Shown here one piece after another: positions 14,659 to 23,969 of a stretch of DNA of 64,000 nucleotides. Every line of letters begins with the position of its first letter. Positions within the stretch are counted from its first letter, which is position 1. Origin of the DNA: Acidovorax sp. (GTDB taxonomy: Bacteria > Pseudomonadota > Gammaproteobacteria > Burkholderiales > Burkholderiaceae_C); assembly GCA_031277855.1 (NCBI GenBank), contig JAITLO010000025.1, forward strand, positions 1 through 64,000, in the 5' to 3' direction. Made by a program: the position numbers and the translations under genes. The notes under the pieces were generated by a model. It was not told the DNA's origin and ran no database searches. It saw only the letters and a program-made list of their open reading frames with translations.

Positions 14659-16677
14659 CTACTCTCCCGCCAGGGCCCGCACGGGGTCCAGGCGTGCCGC
14701 CGTTTTGGCAGGCATATAGCCAAAAATCAGCCCGGTCAGCACCGCACACACAAAGGCGCCCACCATGGCGCGCACGGAAAACACCAGAGGCACATCCAGG
14801 GCAAGCAGCACACCGCCCACGGCCAGGCCGGCCAGCAAGCCCACACAGCCTCCGACCAAGGTCACCAGGCTGGCCTCGGTCAGGAACTGGCGCAGGATGT
14901 CGCTCTGCCGCGCGCCCACTGCCATGCGTATGCCGATCTCGCGCGTGCGCTCGCGCACCGTCATCAGCATCACATTCATCACGCCTATGCCGCCCACCAC
15001 CAGCGAGACCGCGGCAATCAGGCCCAGCATCACGGCCATGCTTTTGCGCGTGGCGGCCTCGGCCTGTATGCGGGCCGCAGCATTGCCAATGCCGAAGTCT
15101 TCGCGCCCGCCGTGGCGCTCCAGCAGCACACGGTGCATCTCGGTTTCGGCCTCGTTGACCAGGTCCGAGGACATGGCCTCGATCACCACATAGTCGGGCT
15201 GGGTCTGGGCCTGGTAGACACGCGCCCGCCCCGATTGGTAGGGAATGAAGACCATATCGTCGTAGTTCTGCGCCCCGGAATCGGCGCCGCGCTCGCTCAT
15301 CACGCCGATGACCTCGAAGGCCGAGCTGCCGATGATGAGCTGGCGCCCCAGCGGGTTGGGCGTGTCAGGAAAGAAATGCTGGTGCGCCTTGTGGCCCAGC
15401 ACCACCAGCGGTGCCAGATCCTGGTCTTCGGCATCGGTGTAGTAGCGGCCCTGGCCGACCTTCCAGTGGTGCACCAGGGGCATTTCCTCGCTGGAGGCAA
15501 AGACATAGATCTGCTTGTCCGCATTGCCATAGCGCACGGTGATGGGGTCCCCGATGACGGGCATCACCCGCCGTATCTCGGGCAGCTCACGCAGGGCGGC
15601 CAAATCCTCTTCGGTGATCTGACCCGCCGGCCCGCCCGTGGATGGCGACTTGCTGCCCATATACAGAATGGCCGTGCCCATGGTGCCCATCTGCTCCACC
15701 ACCTTGCGCCGCGCACCTTCGCCAATGGCCAGCATGACGATGACCGACACCACGCCGATGACAATGCCCAGCAGGGTGAGGCTGGTGCGTACCCGGTTCA
15801 GCCGCATGCCGCGCCAGGCGCTGCGTGCGGCCTCGGCCAGCTCGGCCAGCAGAGGGGCGGTGCTGGCACTGCCCTGGGCGGGGATGGCAGGGATGGCAGA
15901 CAGGGGACGCTCGGAACCGCTTCCCTTGGCGTCCTTTTGCGTCGCGTCCTGGCCAAGCTGGCCGGCGCTGTCGCCGATGATGCGTCCATCACGGATCTCT
16001 ATCACCCGCTGCGCCTGGTCTGCAACGCTGCGGTCGTGGGTGATGAGGATGATGGTGTGGCCTGCTGCAGCCAGCTCACGTAGCAAGGCCATGACTTCGG
16101 CGCCACTGTGTGAATCCAGGGCGCCCGTGGGCTCGTCGGCCAAGATGATGTGTCCGCCATTCATCAAGGCCCGGGCAATCGACACCCGCTGCTGCTGGCC
16201 ACCCGAGAGCTGGTTGGGCCGGTTGCCCAGGCGCTCGCCCAGGCCCAGGCGTTGCAGCAGCGCCTGGGCACGCTGCACGCGCTGGGGCTTGGGCAGGCCG
16301 GTGTAGATGGCAGGCATTTCCACGTTCTCGCTGGCGCTTTCGCTGGCGATCAGGTGGTAGCCCTGGAACACAAAGCCAAAGGCCTCGCGGCGCAGCCAGG
16401 CCAGGGCGTCGGCATCGAGCTGGGCCACATCCTGGCCCTGAAAGTGGTAGCTGCCTTCGCTGGGCCGGTCCAGACAGCCCAGGATATTCATCAGCGTGGA
16501 CTTGCCCGATCCCGAGCTGCCCACCACGGCCACAAACTCGCCCGCGTGGATGTCCAGGTCAATACCATGCAGCACAGTGACGGCGGGTTGGCCGCTGTCG
16601 CCACCGCCGTAGTGCTTGCGGATGGCGCGCAAGGCAATCAGCGGCGGCCCATCGCAGGACTCGGCCGCGCTCACCAT
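14659..16677 (-). CDS. macB: MacB-type ABC exporter (ATPase + permease)
   Basis: A 672-residue half-transporter. The N-terminal ATPase has Walker A GSSGSGKST (about residues 53-61), signature LSGGQQQR and Walker B IILADEPTGALDS. After a linker come the first membrane helix (SLTLLGIVIGVVSVIVMLAI), a periplasmic MacB core domain and three C-terminal helices (including VSLVVGGIGVMNVMLM). MacB is a mechanotransmission pump that drives export of substrates already in the periplasm through MacA and an OMF. The chosen ATG overlaps the macA end (ATGGTGA) and has AGGTG six bases upstream. Known MacB relatives export macrolides, lipopeptides and pyoverdine (PvdT). Confidence 0.93.
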   Translation of the reverse strand: MVSAAESCDGPPLIALRAIRKHYGGGDSGQPAVTVLHGIDLDIHAGEFVAVVGSSGSGKSTLMNILGCLDRPSEGSYHFQGQDVAQLDADALAWLRREAFGFVFQGYHLIASESASENVEMPAIYTGLPKPQRVQRAQALLQRLGLGERLGNRPNQLSGGQQQRVSIARALMNGGHIILADEPTGALDSHSGAEVMALLRELAAAGHTIILITHDRSVADQAQRVIEIRDGRIIGDSAGQLGQDATQKDAKGSGSERPLSAIPAIPAQGSASTAPLLAELAEAARSAWRGMRLNRVRTSLTLLGIVIGVVSVIVMLAIGEGARRKVVEQMGTMGTAILYMGSKSPSTGGPAGQITEEDLAALRELPEIRRVMPVIGDPITVRYGNADKQIYVFASSEEMPLVHHWKVGQGRYYTDAEDQDLAPLVVLGHKAHQHFFPDTPNPLGRQLIIGSSAFEVIGVMSERGADSGAQNYDDMVFIPYQSGRARVYQAQTQPDYVVIEAMSSDLVNEAETEMHRVLLERHGGREDFGIGNAAARIQAEAATRKSMAVMLGLIAAVSLVVGGIGVMNVMLMTVRERTREIGIRMAVGARQSDILRQFLTEASLVTLVGGCVGLLAGLAVGGVLLALDVPLVFSVRAMVGAFVCAVLTGLIFGYMPAKTAARLDPVRALAGE

Positions 16678-17891
16678 TGCAGCCACCTGAAGCCGCCTTC
16701 CTGCAGGGTCTCGCCGACGATGACCTGCTCCCCTTCAGCCAGACCATCCAACACCTCGACCTGATGGCGGCTGCGCACGCCCAGCTTGACGTTGCGCGGC
16801 TGTGGCCGACCCTGGGCATCCAGCACCCGTGCCACATAGGCGCCTGGCTGGGCGGGGTCTTCCTCCACCGCTGTCAGCGTCACATGCAGCACCTGGTTGG
16901 CGCTGGCGCTGACAAACACCACCTGGGCCGTCATCTGCGGCATCAACTCGGCATCCTGGTTGTCCACATCAAACAGCACCGTATAGGCCACGGCCTTGGT
17001 GGCCGGTGCAGGCGTCTGCCCGCTGCCAGCGGCCTGGGCCTGGCTGGCCACCGGGGCCGGCAGTACCTGGCGCACCGCGCCGTTCCAGCGCCTGGGCTTG
17101 GACTGGCCGGCTCCGCCCAGCGTGGTGAAGTACACCGCCATGCCTTCTTTGACGCGGCGCACATCGGCTTCAGAGACCTCCGTCCAGACCGTCATGGCCG
17201 ACAGATCGGCAATGCGCAGAATGTTCGGAGTCTGGTAGGTGGCATTCAGCGTCTGGCCTTCCCGGGCCTCCACCGACACCACGGTGCCCGCCATGGGCGC
17301 GTAGATGCGCGTGTAGCCCAGGCGTGCCTCATCGGCCTTGAGCGTGGCCTCGGTCTGGCTGATCTGCGCTCTCAGGTGCTCCATGCGGGCAGCGGCCATG
17401 GCCAGGTTGGCCTGCGCGGTCTGCAGGTCTTCCTCGCGCGTGGCTTCGTGCTGGCTGAGCTGCTGCTGGCGTGTCAGTTGCTGCCCCGCCAGCCTGTGCT
17501 GTGCCTGTTGCTCGGCCCGTTGGGCGCGCAGGCCGGCCAACGAGGCACGCCCCGCATCCACCGTGGCGCGCTGCACGCTGGGGTCGATCTCCACCAGCAA
17601 ATCCCCCTTGGCCACCTGGGCCCCGGGCTCCACACGCAGCTTCAGAATCTGGCCCGAGACCTGCGCCCCCACATCCACATAGCTGCGCGGCTGCAGCGTG
17701 CCGATGGCAGTGACCGTGGCCTCCACCGCGCCGCGCTGCACAGCCACCGTGGTGTAGAGCGTGCGCGCACGGCTGCCCCACCACAGCGCCAGCACCACGG
17801 CCACCAGCAGCAACCCCAGCAACGGCCAACCCAAGCGCTGCAAACCACCACCTTGCCCACGATCCCGATTCGACCTCTCACGCATTGGCAT
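16671..17891 (-). CDS. macA: MacA-type periplasmic adaptor
   Basis: A 406-residue membrane-fusion protein: N-terminal transmembrane anchor (WPLLGLLLVAVVLALWWG, about residues 22-39), lipoyl half-motifs around ALGTLQP-like VTAIGTLQPRSYVDVGAQVS, a long alpha-hairpin rich in Gln and Leu, and beta-barrel and membrane-proximal domains toward the end. It links MacB to the outer membrane factor and stimulates the ATPase. I chose the ATG at 17891 because GGGGAG lies 8 bases before it. It starts 48 bases after the iron-reductase-like gene set on the same strand, which suggests transcription together with that set. Confidence 0.92.
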   Translation of the reverse strand: MPMRERSNRDRGQGGGLQRLGWPLLGLLLVAVVLALWWGSRARTLYTTVAVQRGAVEATVTAIGTLQPRSYVDVGAQVSGQILKLRVEPGAQVAKGDLLVEIDPSVQRATVDAGRASLAGLRAQRAEQQAQHRLAGQQLTRQQQLSQHEATREEDLQTAQANLAMAAARMEHLRAQISQTEATLKADEARLGYTRIYAPMAGTVVSVEAREGQTLNATYQTPNILRIADLSAMTVWTEVSEADVRRVKEGMAVYFTTLGGAGQSKPRRWNGAVRQVLPAPVASQAQAAGSGQTPAPATKAVAYTVLFDVDNQDAELMPQMTAQVVFVSASANQVLHVTLTAVEEDPAQPGAYVARVLDAQGRPQPRNVKLGVRSRHQVEVLDGLAEGEQVIVGETLQEGGFRWLQW

Positions 17892-17939
17892 GCACCATGC
17901 TCCCCTCTTAGAAAAACCCATACCGGGCCAGCGCGCAAA

Positions 17940-18296
17940 TCACGCGGCCCAGACTCTGATCCCGGTCCACACCAGCGCGGCCAGGCCTGCCAGTGCCACC
18001 AGCAACGCACCACCTCGGGGTGCATAAGCCAGCAGCCAGGCCACGCCCAATGCGCCCACACTCAACCACCCCAGCCAGGCCACAAAACCCACCGAGGCAC
18101 CCCAACCCTGCAGACACAGCCACAGCGCCAGCACCAGCAACCCCGCGCCCCACAAGCGCAGCAAGGCCCGCTGCAGGGCGCCAGGCTCGGCCCGGGCCAG
18201 CAACTGGCTGCAATGCCTATCCATGGCCTGGCTCAGCAGCAACATGCCGGCCAGGCACAGCGCCAGCGCGCAAGCCATGATTTCCAGCAGCGTCAT
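17940..18296 (-). CDS. DUF3325-type small membrane protein (copy 1)
   Basis: A 118-residue protein with about four hydrophobic helices. It shares AMDRH near the first helix and the central WGAxVGxVAWLGWxSVxAL pattern with the second copy at 24586-24948. Proteins of this DUF3325 type are found beside PepSY membrane proteins in siderophore loci; their exact role is unknown. The ATG overlaps the end of the DUF3649 gene by 4 bases, showing tight coupling. With the PepSY and DUF3649 proteins it probably forms an inner-membrane complex for release of iron from siderophores. That role is inference by neighbourhood. Confidence 0.75.
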   Translation of the reverse strand: MTLLEIMACALALCLAGMLLLSQAMDRHCSQLLARAEPGALQRALLRLWGAGLLVLALWLCLQGWGASVGFVAWLGWLSVGALGVAWLLAYAPRGGALLVALAGLAALVWTGIRVWAA

Positions 18297-18610
18297 AAAC
18301 CGTCTTTCAACACCGCCAGCGCAGCCGCCAACACCAGGGCCCAGGCCGCAAGCACGGCGGCCACGCGCCGCACGCGAGGTACATGAAACACCCACAACAC
18401 CACCACGGTGTAGAGCACAAAACTGAGCAAGGTGAGCAGTTGCACGGCCGGCGCACGCTCCATGGCACCCAGGGCCACCAGGCCATGGGTCAGCACGGTG
18501 CAGGCCAGGGCCGTGATTCCATAGCCACCCAGCACGGCCAGCAGCACCCGGCACAGCACGGCCCAGCGGTAGCGCAGGGCTTGCGTCTGCGTCATCGCCT
18601 GCGCCTTCAT
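18293..18610 (-). CDS. DUF3649-type small membrane protein (copy 1)
   Basis: A 105-residue protein with three likely transmembrane helices, containing CRVLLAVLGGYGITAL, comparable with SRLLAAVLGGYALASA in the second copy (26641-26925). The ATG at 18610 overlaps the PepSY stop by four bases and GGGAG lies 8 bases before it. It is encoded between the PepSY and DUF3325 genes, whereas in the second module the order is DUF3649, PepSY, DUF3325. Function not established; association with iron uptake operons is known for the family. Confidence 0.75.
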   Translation of the reverse strand: MKAQAMTQTQALRYRWAVLCRVLLAVLGGYGITALACTVLTHGLVALGAMERAPAVQLLTLLSFVLYTVVVLWVFHVPRVRRVAAVLAAWALVLAAALAVLKDGL

Positions 18611-20244
18611 GTCGCAGCTCCCACCGGCGTCACACGCCTTGCACGTGGTTCCGGCTTGCGGCCGGAATGCACAGAGAGCCACGCCATCCAGGCAGCCAGC
18701 AGGCCCAGGGCCATGCATGTCAGCTCTACCCCGGAACGCAGGCCATCGCCCCGCACCAGATACAGGCCCAGGTGCTGGCCGGTGGTTGCAGCATTGAGCA
18801 AGGGCAGCCCCAGACACAGCAGAGCCAGGCCCCACAGCTGCTCACGCCAGGCCTGGCGCTGGCTGCGCAGCAGCGCATGCAACAGGCTCAGCGCCCAGAC
18901 AGCAAAGAACACGCGAATCTCCCAGCTGCTGCGCGCCTCCAGGCCTTGGGGCAGCAAACGGTTGCCATACAGATAGGCAATGGAAGCCAGAGCCGATCCC
19001 GCCAGCGCCGCCACATTCAGCGCATCGATGCAGCGGTAGAACTGGGGCGTTGCAGCGCCCCATTCATGGCCGCTTTTGGTCTTGCGCTTGACGGCAAACA
19101 GCAGCGAGCCTGTGGCCACCATGGCCGTACCCATCAGGCCGCAGACAAAGTACAGCCACTTCATGGGCCAGCCGCCAAAGCTCACAAAATGCAGAGCGCT
19201 GATCACCGGATGCACCTCACTGACCATGCTGCGGGGCGCATCGGGCTGCGAAATCTGCAGCACATGGCCGCTAGCGGCATCGAATGTCACCGACTCAGGG
19301 CTGTTGAGCATGCGCCGGCTTGTTCCTGTCTCCGGCTGGTGTCCCAGCATGCGCACGGTGGCCGGGCCTTGCTCTGGCCGCTGCACGATCACGCTCTCCA
19401 CGGGCTGCGACAGCAAAAGCCGGGCCTGCCGGGTCAGGCCCGCGAGGTCTGCACCTTCAGCCTTGGCAGCAGCGGCATCTGCGGGCTGTCTGTCCTCCGC
19501 ATGGGCGTTCAACGCTTCCTGGTAGCGGCTGTATGCCGACCGATCCGCGCCATAGACCGACTGCAGCGGCCAGGGCATATAGCTGGTGTAGAAGTGCGCC
19601 AGCCCGGTGTAGACGATCATGAACAGAAAAGGCAGCGTCAACACAGCCGAAGCGTTGTGCGCATCCAGCCAGGAGCGCTGGCCCTTGCCTGGCCTAAAGG
19701 TGAAGAAGTCCTGAAAAATGCGCCGGTGCACGATGACGCCGGAGACCAGGGCCACCAGCATGCACATGGACACCAGGCCCACGGCCCAAAAGCCCGCGAT
19801 ACCGCCTTGCAACGAATAGTGGAAAGACATGAAGTGGCGGCCGCCTTCGGTGCTGCGTGTCTGCGGTTCGGGCAATACCGCTCCTGTCTGCCAATCCAGC
19901 GCGGCCTGCACATTGCCGCTCTTGCTGCGCGCAAATACCTGGAGCCCATCCGCCGTGGTCTGCGGCAGCTGAATGCGCCAAAGACTGGCATCGGCCGCAT
20001 GCTGCGCCAGATGCTGCTCGGCCAGGCCCAGCGCCAGCCAGCGCTGGGCCTCGGTGAGGTCACGGGCCTGCAAGCTGGTGAGCGGAGCCGCTTCCATCCA
20101 GCGCGTGATGGGCTCGCGGAACACGCTGAGGGTGCCGGTCAGGAAAATGGCGCACAACAGCCAGCCACAGACCAGGCCGCACCAGGTGTGCAGCCAGGAC
20201 ATGGTCTGGCGAAGGCCGGGAGAAGACGCGGGCTTATGGTCCAT
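18607..20244 (-). CDS. PepSY-associated inner-membrane protein, probable ferric-siderophore reductase (copy 1)
   Basis: A 545-residue protein with an N-terminal helix preceded by WLHTWCGLVCGWLL, a periplasmic PepSY-containing part, the segment VIVHRRIFQDFFTFRPGKGQ followed by SWLDAHNASAV, and several helices toward the end. The conserved His residues (HTW, HRR, DAHN, FHYS) fit a haem- or metal-binding membrane redox protein. FpvG, which reduces ferripyoverdine in Pseudomonas, belongs to this PepSY group, so a ferric-siderophore reductase is the likely role. It starts 10 bases after the TonB receptor of cassette A, linking it to that receptor. An alternative GTG start lies at 20268. Paralogue of 24945-26639. 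Confidence 0.82.
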   Translation of the reverse strand: MDHKPASSPGLRQTMSWLHTWCGLVCGWLLCAIFLTGTLSVFREPITRWMEAAPLTSLQARDLTEAQRWLALGLAEQHLAQHAADASLWRIQLPQTTADGLQVFARSKSGNVQAALDWQTGAVLPEPQTRSTEGGRHFMSFHYSLQGGIAGFWAVGLVSMCMLVALVSGVIVHRRIFQDFFTFRPGKGQRSWLDAHNASAVLTLPFLFMIVYTGLAHFYTSYMPWPLQSVYGADRSAYSRYQEALNAHAEDRQPADAAAAKAEGADLAGLTRQARLLLSQPVESVIVQRPEQGPATVRMLGHQPETGTSRRMLNSPESVTFDAASGHVLQISQPDAPRSMVSEVHPVISALHFVSFGGWPMKWLYFVCGLMGTAMVATGSLLFAVKRKTKSGHEWGAATPQFYRCIDALNVAALAGSALASIAYLYGNRLLPQGLEARSSWEIRVFFAVWALSLLHALLRSQRQAWREQLWGLALLCLGLPLLNAATTGQHLGLYLVRGDGLRSGVELTCMALGLLAAWMAWLSVHSGRKPEPRARRVTPVGAAT

Positions 20245-20254
20245 GTCCACTCGT

Positions 20255-22807
20255 TCAGAAAGCGCCACGCAGCGTCAACGTCGCATTGCGCGGATCGCCA
20301 TACCAGTTGCCACCACCGGTGTTGCCCACCGTTTTGTAGTAGGTCTTGTCGAACAGGTTGTTCACATTGAGCGTGGCCGACCAGCTGCGGTTGATGCGGT
20401 ATTGCACGCTGGCATTCCACACGGCATAGCCGGCCTGGGTGAACTGGAAGGGCACGAGCGCACCATCAAACTTGCCCGAGCCCGGGTTGTAGCTGTTGGC
20501 TTTGCCGCTGACATAGGTGCTGCTTTGCAGGCTCACGCCGCCACCCAGGGTCCAAGGCGACAGCTCTCCCGGCAGTTGGTAGGTGCTCCACAGCTTGAAC
20601 AAATGCTTGGGCGTGATGGAGCTGTAGACCAGTTGCGACGGGTCGGTCTTGTTGCGGTTGTGGTTGTAGGTGTAGCCGGCGAAGAGATTCCAGCCCCGTG
20701 CAATCTGGCCCGAGATTTCGGTATCCACCCCTTGGCTGACGATCTTGCCCTGGGCGATATAGCAGCAGGTCAGGCCCAGGTCGCCCACATTGGTATCCGG
20801 GTAGCGTGGATCACGCGCAGCCTGGCCCGTGCGCTCTATGCGATACAGCGCCAGCGCGGTGTTGAGCTTGCCATCGGCCTGCTCGCCCTTGAGCCCCAGC
20901 TCGAAGTTGCGGCCCTTGATGGGATCCAGCGGCGTGCCCGGCAAGGGGCCCCGCAGATTGCTGGCCTGGGACTTGTAGATCTCGGAGACGCTGCCATAAG
21001 CCGTCCACTGCTCGCTCAGGTCATAGACCAGGCCGGCATAGGGAGTGAAGATGCCGCTTTCGCTGTAATACTCGCGGCCGCTGGAGCGGATGCTGCCATC
21101 GGCGTTGTAGTTGGCATAGGGCGTGTTGTAGGCGTAGCTGGCATAGCGCCCACCGACAATGGCGGTGAGCTTGTCCGTCAGGCTCAGGTTGATGCGGCCG
21201 TACAGGCCTTTTTGCGTCGCGCCATAGCCGGGGTAGCTGCGCGTCAGCCACTCGCCCACTGCCGGAGGCACCTTGCCTGGGTCAAAGCCGTAGATATTGG
21301 TCGAAGGCCCAGGGTTCCCCATCTCGGAGTAATAGGTGTCCTGATCGTCACTCACCCGCGTCCAGTCCGCACCAATCAACAGCTGGTGGGTACGGCCCAG
21401 CAACGTAAACGGGCCGCTGGCGTTCAGGTCCAGGCTTTTTTTCTGGGAGCGAAAGTCGTTGGAAAAGCCGGTCCAGTTAGCGCCCTCTCCCGTTGCGGGG
21501 TCCACCGCTCCTGTCAGATTGGCCAGCCGCGAATCGCTGTCCACTTTCTGGTAGTTGAGCTGCAGCTTGGCTTTCCAGCCCCCCGCCAGCGCTTGGTCCA
21601 GCTGTGCAAACAGCTCCTTGGCCGTCTTGTCGTAGTGCCCCCAACCCGCCATCAGCGCGGTGCGGCGCGGCAAATGGAGGTCGTCTCCATTGGCTGCGCG
21701 CGGCAGACCTTCGCGCCACGGAGTGGATGCCAGCTTGTCGTAGCTGGCTCCCAGGCTGAGCTTGGTGGAGCGGCCAAGATCGGCCTCCACAATACCGTAG
21801 AGCAGGCTGTTCTTGGAGTCCGCACTGCGGTAGAAAAACTCCCTGTCGGTGTGGGCAATGACGGCACGGCCGCGCACGCTGCCGTCGGCATTCAAAGGGC
21901 CTGCGGCGTCCAGTTCAAGCTGTTTGCGACTCCAGCTGCCCAAGGCGGCCGAGGCCAGCAATTGCTTGTGTTCTGTGGGGCGCTTGCGCACCAGGTTGAT
22001 GGCACCGCCCGGCTCGCCGTTACCGCTGAACAGGCCGTTGGCACCACGCACCACCTGCACGCTGTCGTACATGGCCAGATTGGGGTCGAAAAGTTGCTGG
22101 CTGAAGGCATCGACACTGGCGCCGTCGATTTGCACATTGCCGATCTCAAAACCACGTGAGAGGAATTTGGTGGCCGAGCCCCCCAGGCCGCCGGCACCGG
22201 AGTAATCCACCGTCACGCCCGTGGTCTGCTGCATGACCTCGCCCACCGAGCCCAAGGCTTGGTCCTCAATGCGCTGGCGCGTCACCACGGAAATGGACTG
22301 CGGCACTTCGCGCACATCCTGGCCCTTGCCCAAAGACACGTGCGAGGCGGCATAGGAGCCGCTGCCTTCGGTGGTCTCTCCGCGCTGCGCCTGGGCCTTG
22401 ACCGTCACCTCACCCAAGGTGCTGCTGCGGCTGGCGCGCTGCACGCTGATGGCCGCACCCGCAGGAATGGCCTCCAGGCCGCTGCCGGCCAAGGCCTTGG
22501 CCAGCGCCTGCCCCAGCGTGGACTGGCCCTGCAAGGCCGGTGCCATACGCCCTTCCACCAAGGCGGCATCCACCGAGATCGCCACCCCCCAGGTACGGGC
22601 AAGTGCATTCAAGGCCTGGCCCAGTGGCTGGGCTGGCAGATTCAGGCTCTGCGAGACCACCATGGCGGACTGGCCTGCGCTCTGCTGTGCCTGGGCGGCC
22701 GGCCATGCCGACCAGCCCGCCAAGGCCATGAGACAGGCCAGAGCCACGGTCTGCGGGCGTGAAGCCCGGCATTTTTGAGAAGATGAATGAGAGTGATAGC
22801 GTTTCAT
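20255..22807 (-). CDS. TonB-dependent siderophore receptor with STN domain, cassette A
   Basis: An 850-residue outer membrane receptor. It has a signal peptide (ending AAQAQQ near residue 40), an STN signalling domain (LNLPAQPLGQALNALARTWG onward, about 52-105), a TonB-box-like LGEVTVKAQ, a plug (DVREVPQSISVVTRQRIED) and a 22-strand barrel ending in PRNATLTLRGAF with terminal Phe. The FpvA/FhuE-like plug and end suggest a hydroxamate or mixed-type ferric siderophore; the ligand cannot be named. AGGA precedes the chosen ATG by 7 bases. It is the third gene of sigma-fecR-receptor cassette A and is followed at 10 bases by a PepSY reductase-like gene, a pairing seen in no other cassette here. Confidence 0.9.
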   Translation of the reverse strand: MKRYHSHSSSQKCRASRPQTVALACLMALAGWSAWPAAQAQQSAGQSAMVVSQSLNLPAQPLGQALNALARTWGVAISVDAALVEGRMAPALQGQSTLGQALAKALAGSGLEAIPAGAAISVQRASRSSTLGEVTVKAQAQRGETTEGSGSYAASHVSLGKGQDVREVPQSISVVTRQRIEDQALGSVGEVMQQTTGVTVDYSGAGGLGGSATKFLSRGFEIGNVQIDGASVDAFSQQLFDPNLAMYDSVQVVRGANGLFSGNGEPGGAINLVRKRPTEHKQLLASAALGSWSRKQLELDAAGPLNADGSVRGRAVIAHTDREFFYRSADSKNSLLYGIVEADLGRSTKLSLGASYDKLASTPWREGLPRAANGDDLHLPRRTALMAGWGHYDKTAKELFAQLDQALAGGWKAKLQLNYQKVDSDSRLANLTGAVDPATGEGANWTGFSNDFRSQKKSLDLNASGPFTLLGRTHQLLIGADWTRVSDDQDTYYSEMGNPGPSTNIYGFDPGKVPPAVGEWLTRSYPGYGATQKGLYGRINLSLTDKLTAIVGGRYASYAYNTPYANYNADGSIRSSGREYYSESGIFTPYAGLVYDLSEQWTAYGSVSEIYKSQASNLRGPLPGTPLDPIKGRNFELGLKGEQADGKLNTALALYRIERTGQAARDPRYPDTNVGDLGLTCCYIAQGKIVSQGVDTEISGQIARGWNLFAGYTYNHNRNKTDPSQLVYSSITPKHLFKLWSTYQLPGELSPWTLGGGVSLQSSTYVSGKANSYNPGSGKFDGALVPFQFTQAGYAVWNASVQYRINRSWSATLNVNNLFDKTYYKTVGNTGGGNWYGDPRNATLTLRGAF

Positions 22808-22991
22808 GCGAATTCCTGTGAGAGAGCTTTTCGAAGGCTTTTCACAGTGAAGACGTATGAGGCGCGATCTACCGGACAAATTTTTTGGAGCGTGGCCTGT
22901 TGGGCACCGCCGGGGACTCCCCGCCCCCGCCACCAAGAAGGCAGAGCGATGGAAACATGCCGAAGGCAATGCAGAAAGCAGCTGCCGCATC

Positions 22992-23969
22992 TCAACGCCG
23001 CTGAATGACCGTGCGGCCATCCGGCAGATATTCCACGCGCACCGGCAGCGAGCGCGGCAGGCTGGAGATAAAGGTGGCGGGCTCGCGCAACTTGAAGCTG
23101 CCGGTCAGGCGCAGCGATTGCAGCGACGCATCTTCGGCCAGCAGCAGCGGCCGTGCCAGATAGTCATTCCAGCGCGCCACCACGTCGGGCAGCGGCGTGC
23201 GGTCAAACACCAGCCAGCCTTCACGCCAGGCCCCCACATCCTGGGTGTTCACGGCAAAGGGCTGGATATGACCGCTCGCATCCAGACGCAGTGCCTCGCC
23301 CATGGACAGCACGGCATCTGCGGCCCGGTCGGCATCAGCACCTGGGCGCCACACGGCCACCCTGCCCTGTGCCACCCGCACCTGCAGGCTACCGCCGTGC
23401 AGGGCCACGGAAAACACCGTGCCCAGCACCCGCACCCGGCCCAGCGGGGTCAGCACTTCCAGTGGCCGACTCGCATCGTGGGCCACCTGCAAGCGGATCT
23501 CGCCCTGGGTCAAATGCACTGCTCGGCGCTGGCGGTAAAGCAGCACCAGGGCCTCGGTCGCCGGTGCCAGATCCAGCTGGCTGCCATCGGCCAGTTGCCG
23601 GCTCAACTGCTGACCATGACCGGTGTGCAAGGCCAAGCGCTCCAAGGGCTGCAACCAATGCCAACGCCCCAGCGCCCCGGTCAGGCCTGCCACACCGAGC
23701 ACGCTCAGCACCGACAGCGCACGGCGGCGCGTCTGCCGCTCACGCTGAGCCTGGCTGGCCGGCAGCGGCAGCTCGCCTTGCAAAGCCTGGCCGTCGGTTG
23801 CGGTCCAGGCTGCCTGTGCGGCCTGGGCTGCGGCCTCGTTGGCCGGCTCCTGCGCCCGCCAACGCGCCAGCGCTTCCTTGGCGGCCTGCGCCGTCTGCGT
23901 GCTGCCGCCATGCTGGCGGGCAATCAACAGCAGCGCGTGCTCCAGCCGCTTGCGTTCGGCCGCCATCAT
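22992..23969 (-). CDS. FecR-type sigma regulator, cassette A
   Basis: A 325-residue protein: N-terminal cytoplasmic DUF4880-like part (ALARWRAQEPANEAAAQAAQ), a basic RRR followed by one membrane segment (ALSVLSVLGVAGLTGAL, about 84-100), then the periplasmic FecR domain (LEVLTPLGRVRVLGTVFSV). It senses the receptor's STN domain and controls the partner sigma factor. Its C-terminus (VRVEYLPDGRTVIQRR) differs from the RYWV-type tail in several FecR proteins of cassettes B to G, so cassette A belongs to another lineage. Two adjacent ATGs overlap the sigma stop (ATGATGG), giving coupled translation. Confidence 0.87.
   Translation of the reverse strand: MMAAERKRLEHALLLIARQHGGSTQTAQAAKEALARWRAQEPANEAAAQAAQAAWTATDGQALQGELPLPASQAQRERQTRRRALSVLSVLGVAGLTGALGRWHWLQPLERLALHTGHGQQLSRQLADGSQLDLAPATEALVLLYRQRRAVHLTQGEIRLQVAHDASRPLEVLTPLGRVRVLGTVFSVALHGGSLQVRVAQGRVAVWRPGADADRAADAVLSMGEALRLDASGHIQPFAVNTQDVGAWREGWLVFDRTPLPDVVARWNDYLARPLLLAEDASLQSLRLTGSFKLREPATFISSLPRSLPVRVEYLPDGRTVIQRR

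Noticed and set aside
19973-22159. 728-codon plus-strand open frame opposite receptor A, and similar frames at 57979-60060 and 50256-51512
   Set aside because: All are antisense to convincing genes and have no family features or ribosome binding sites.
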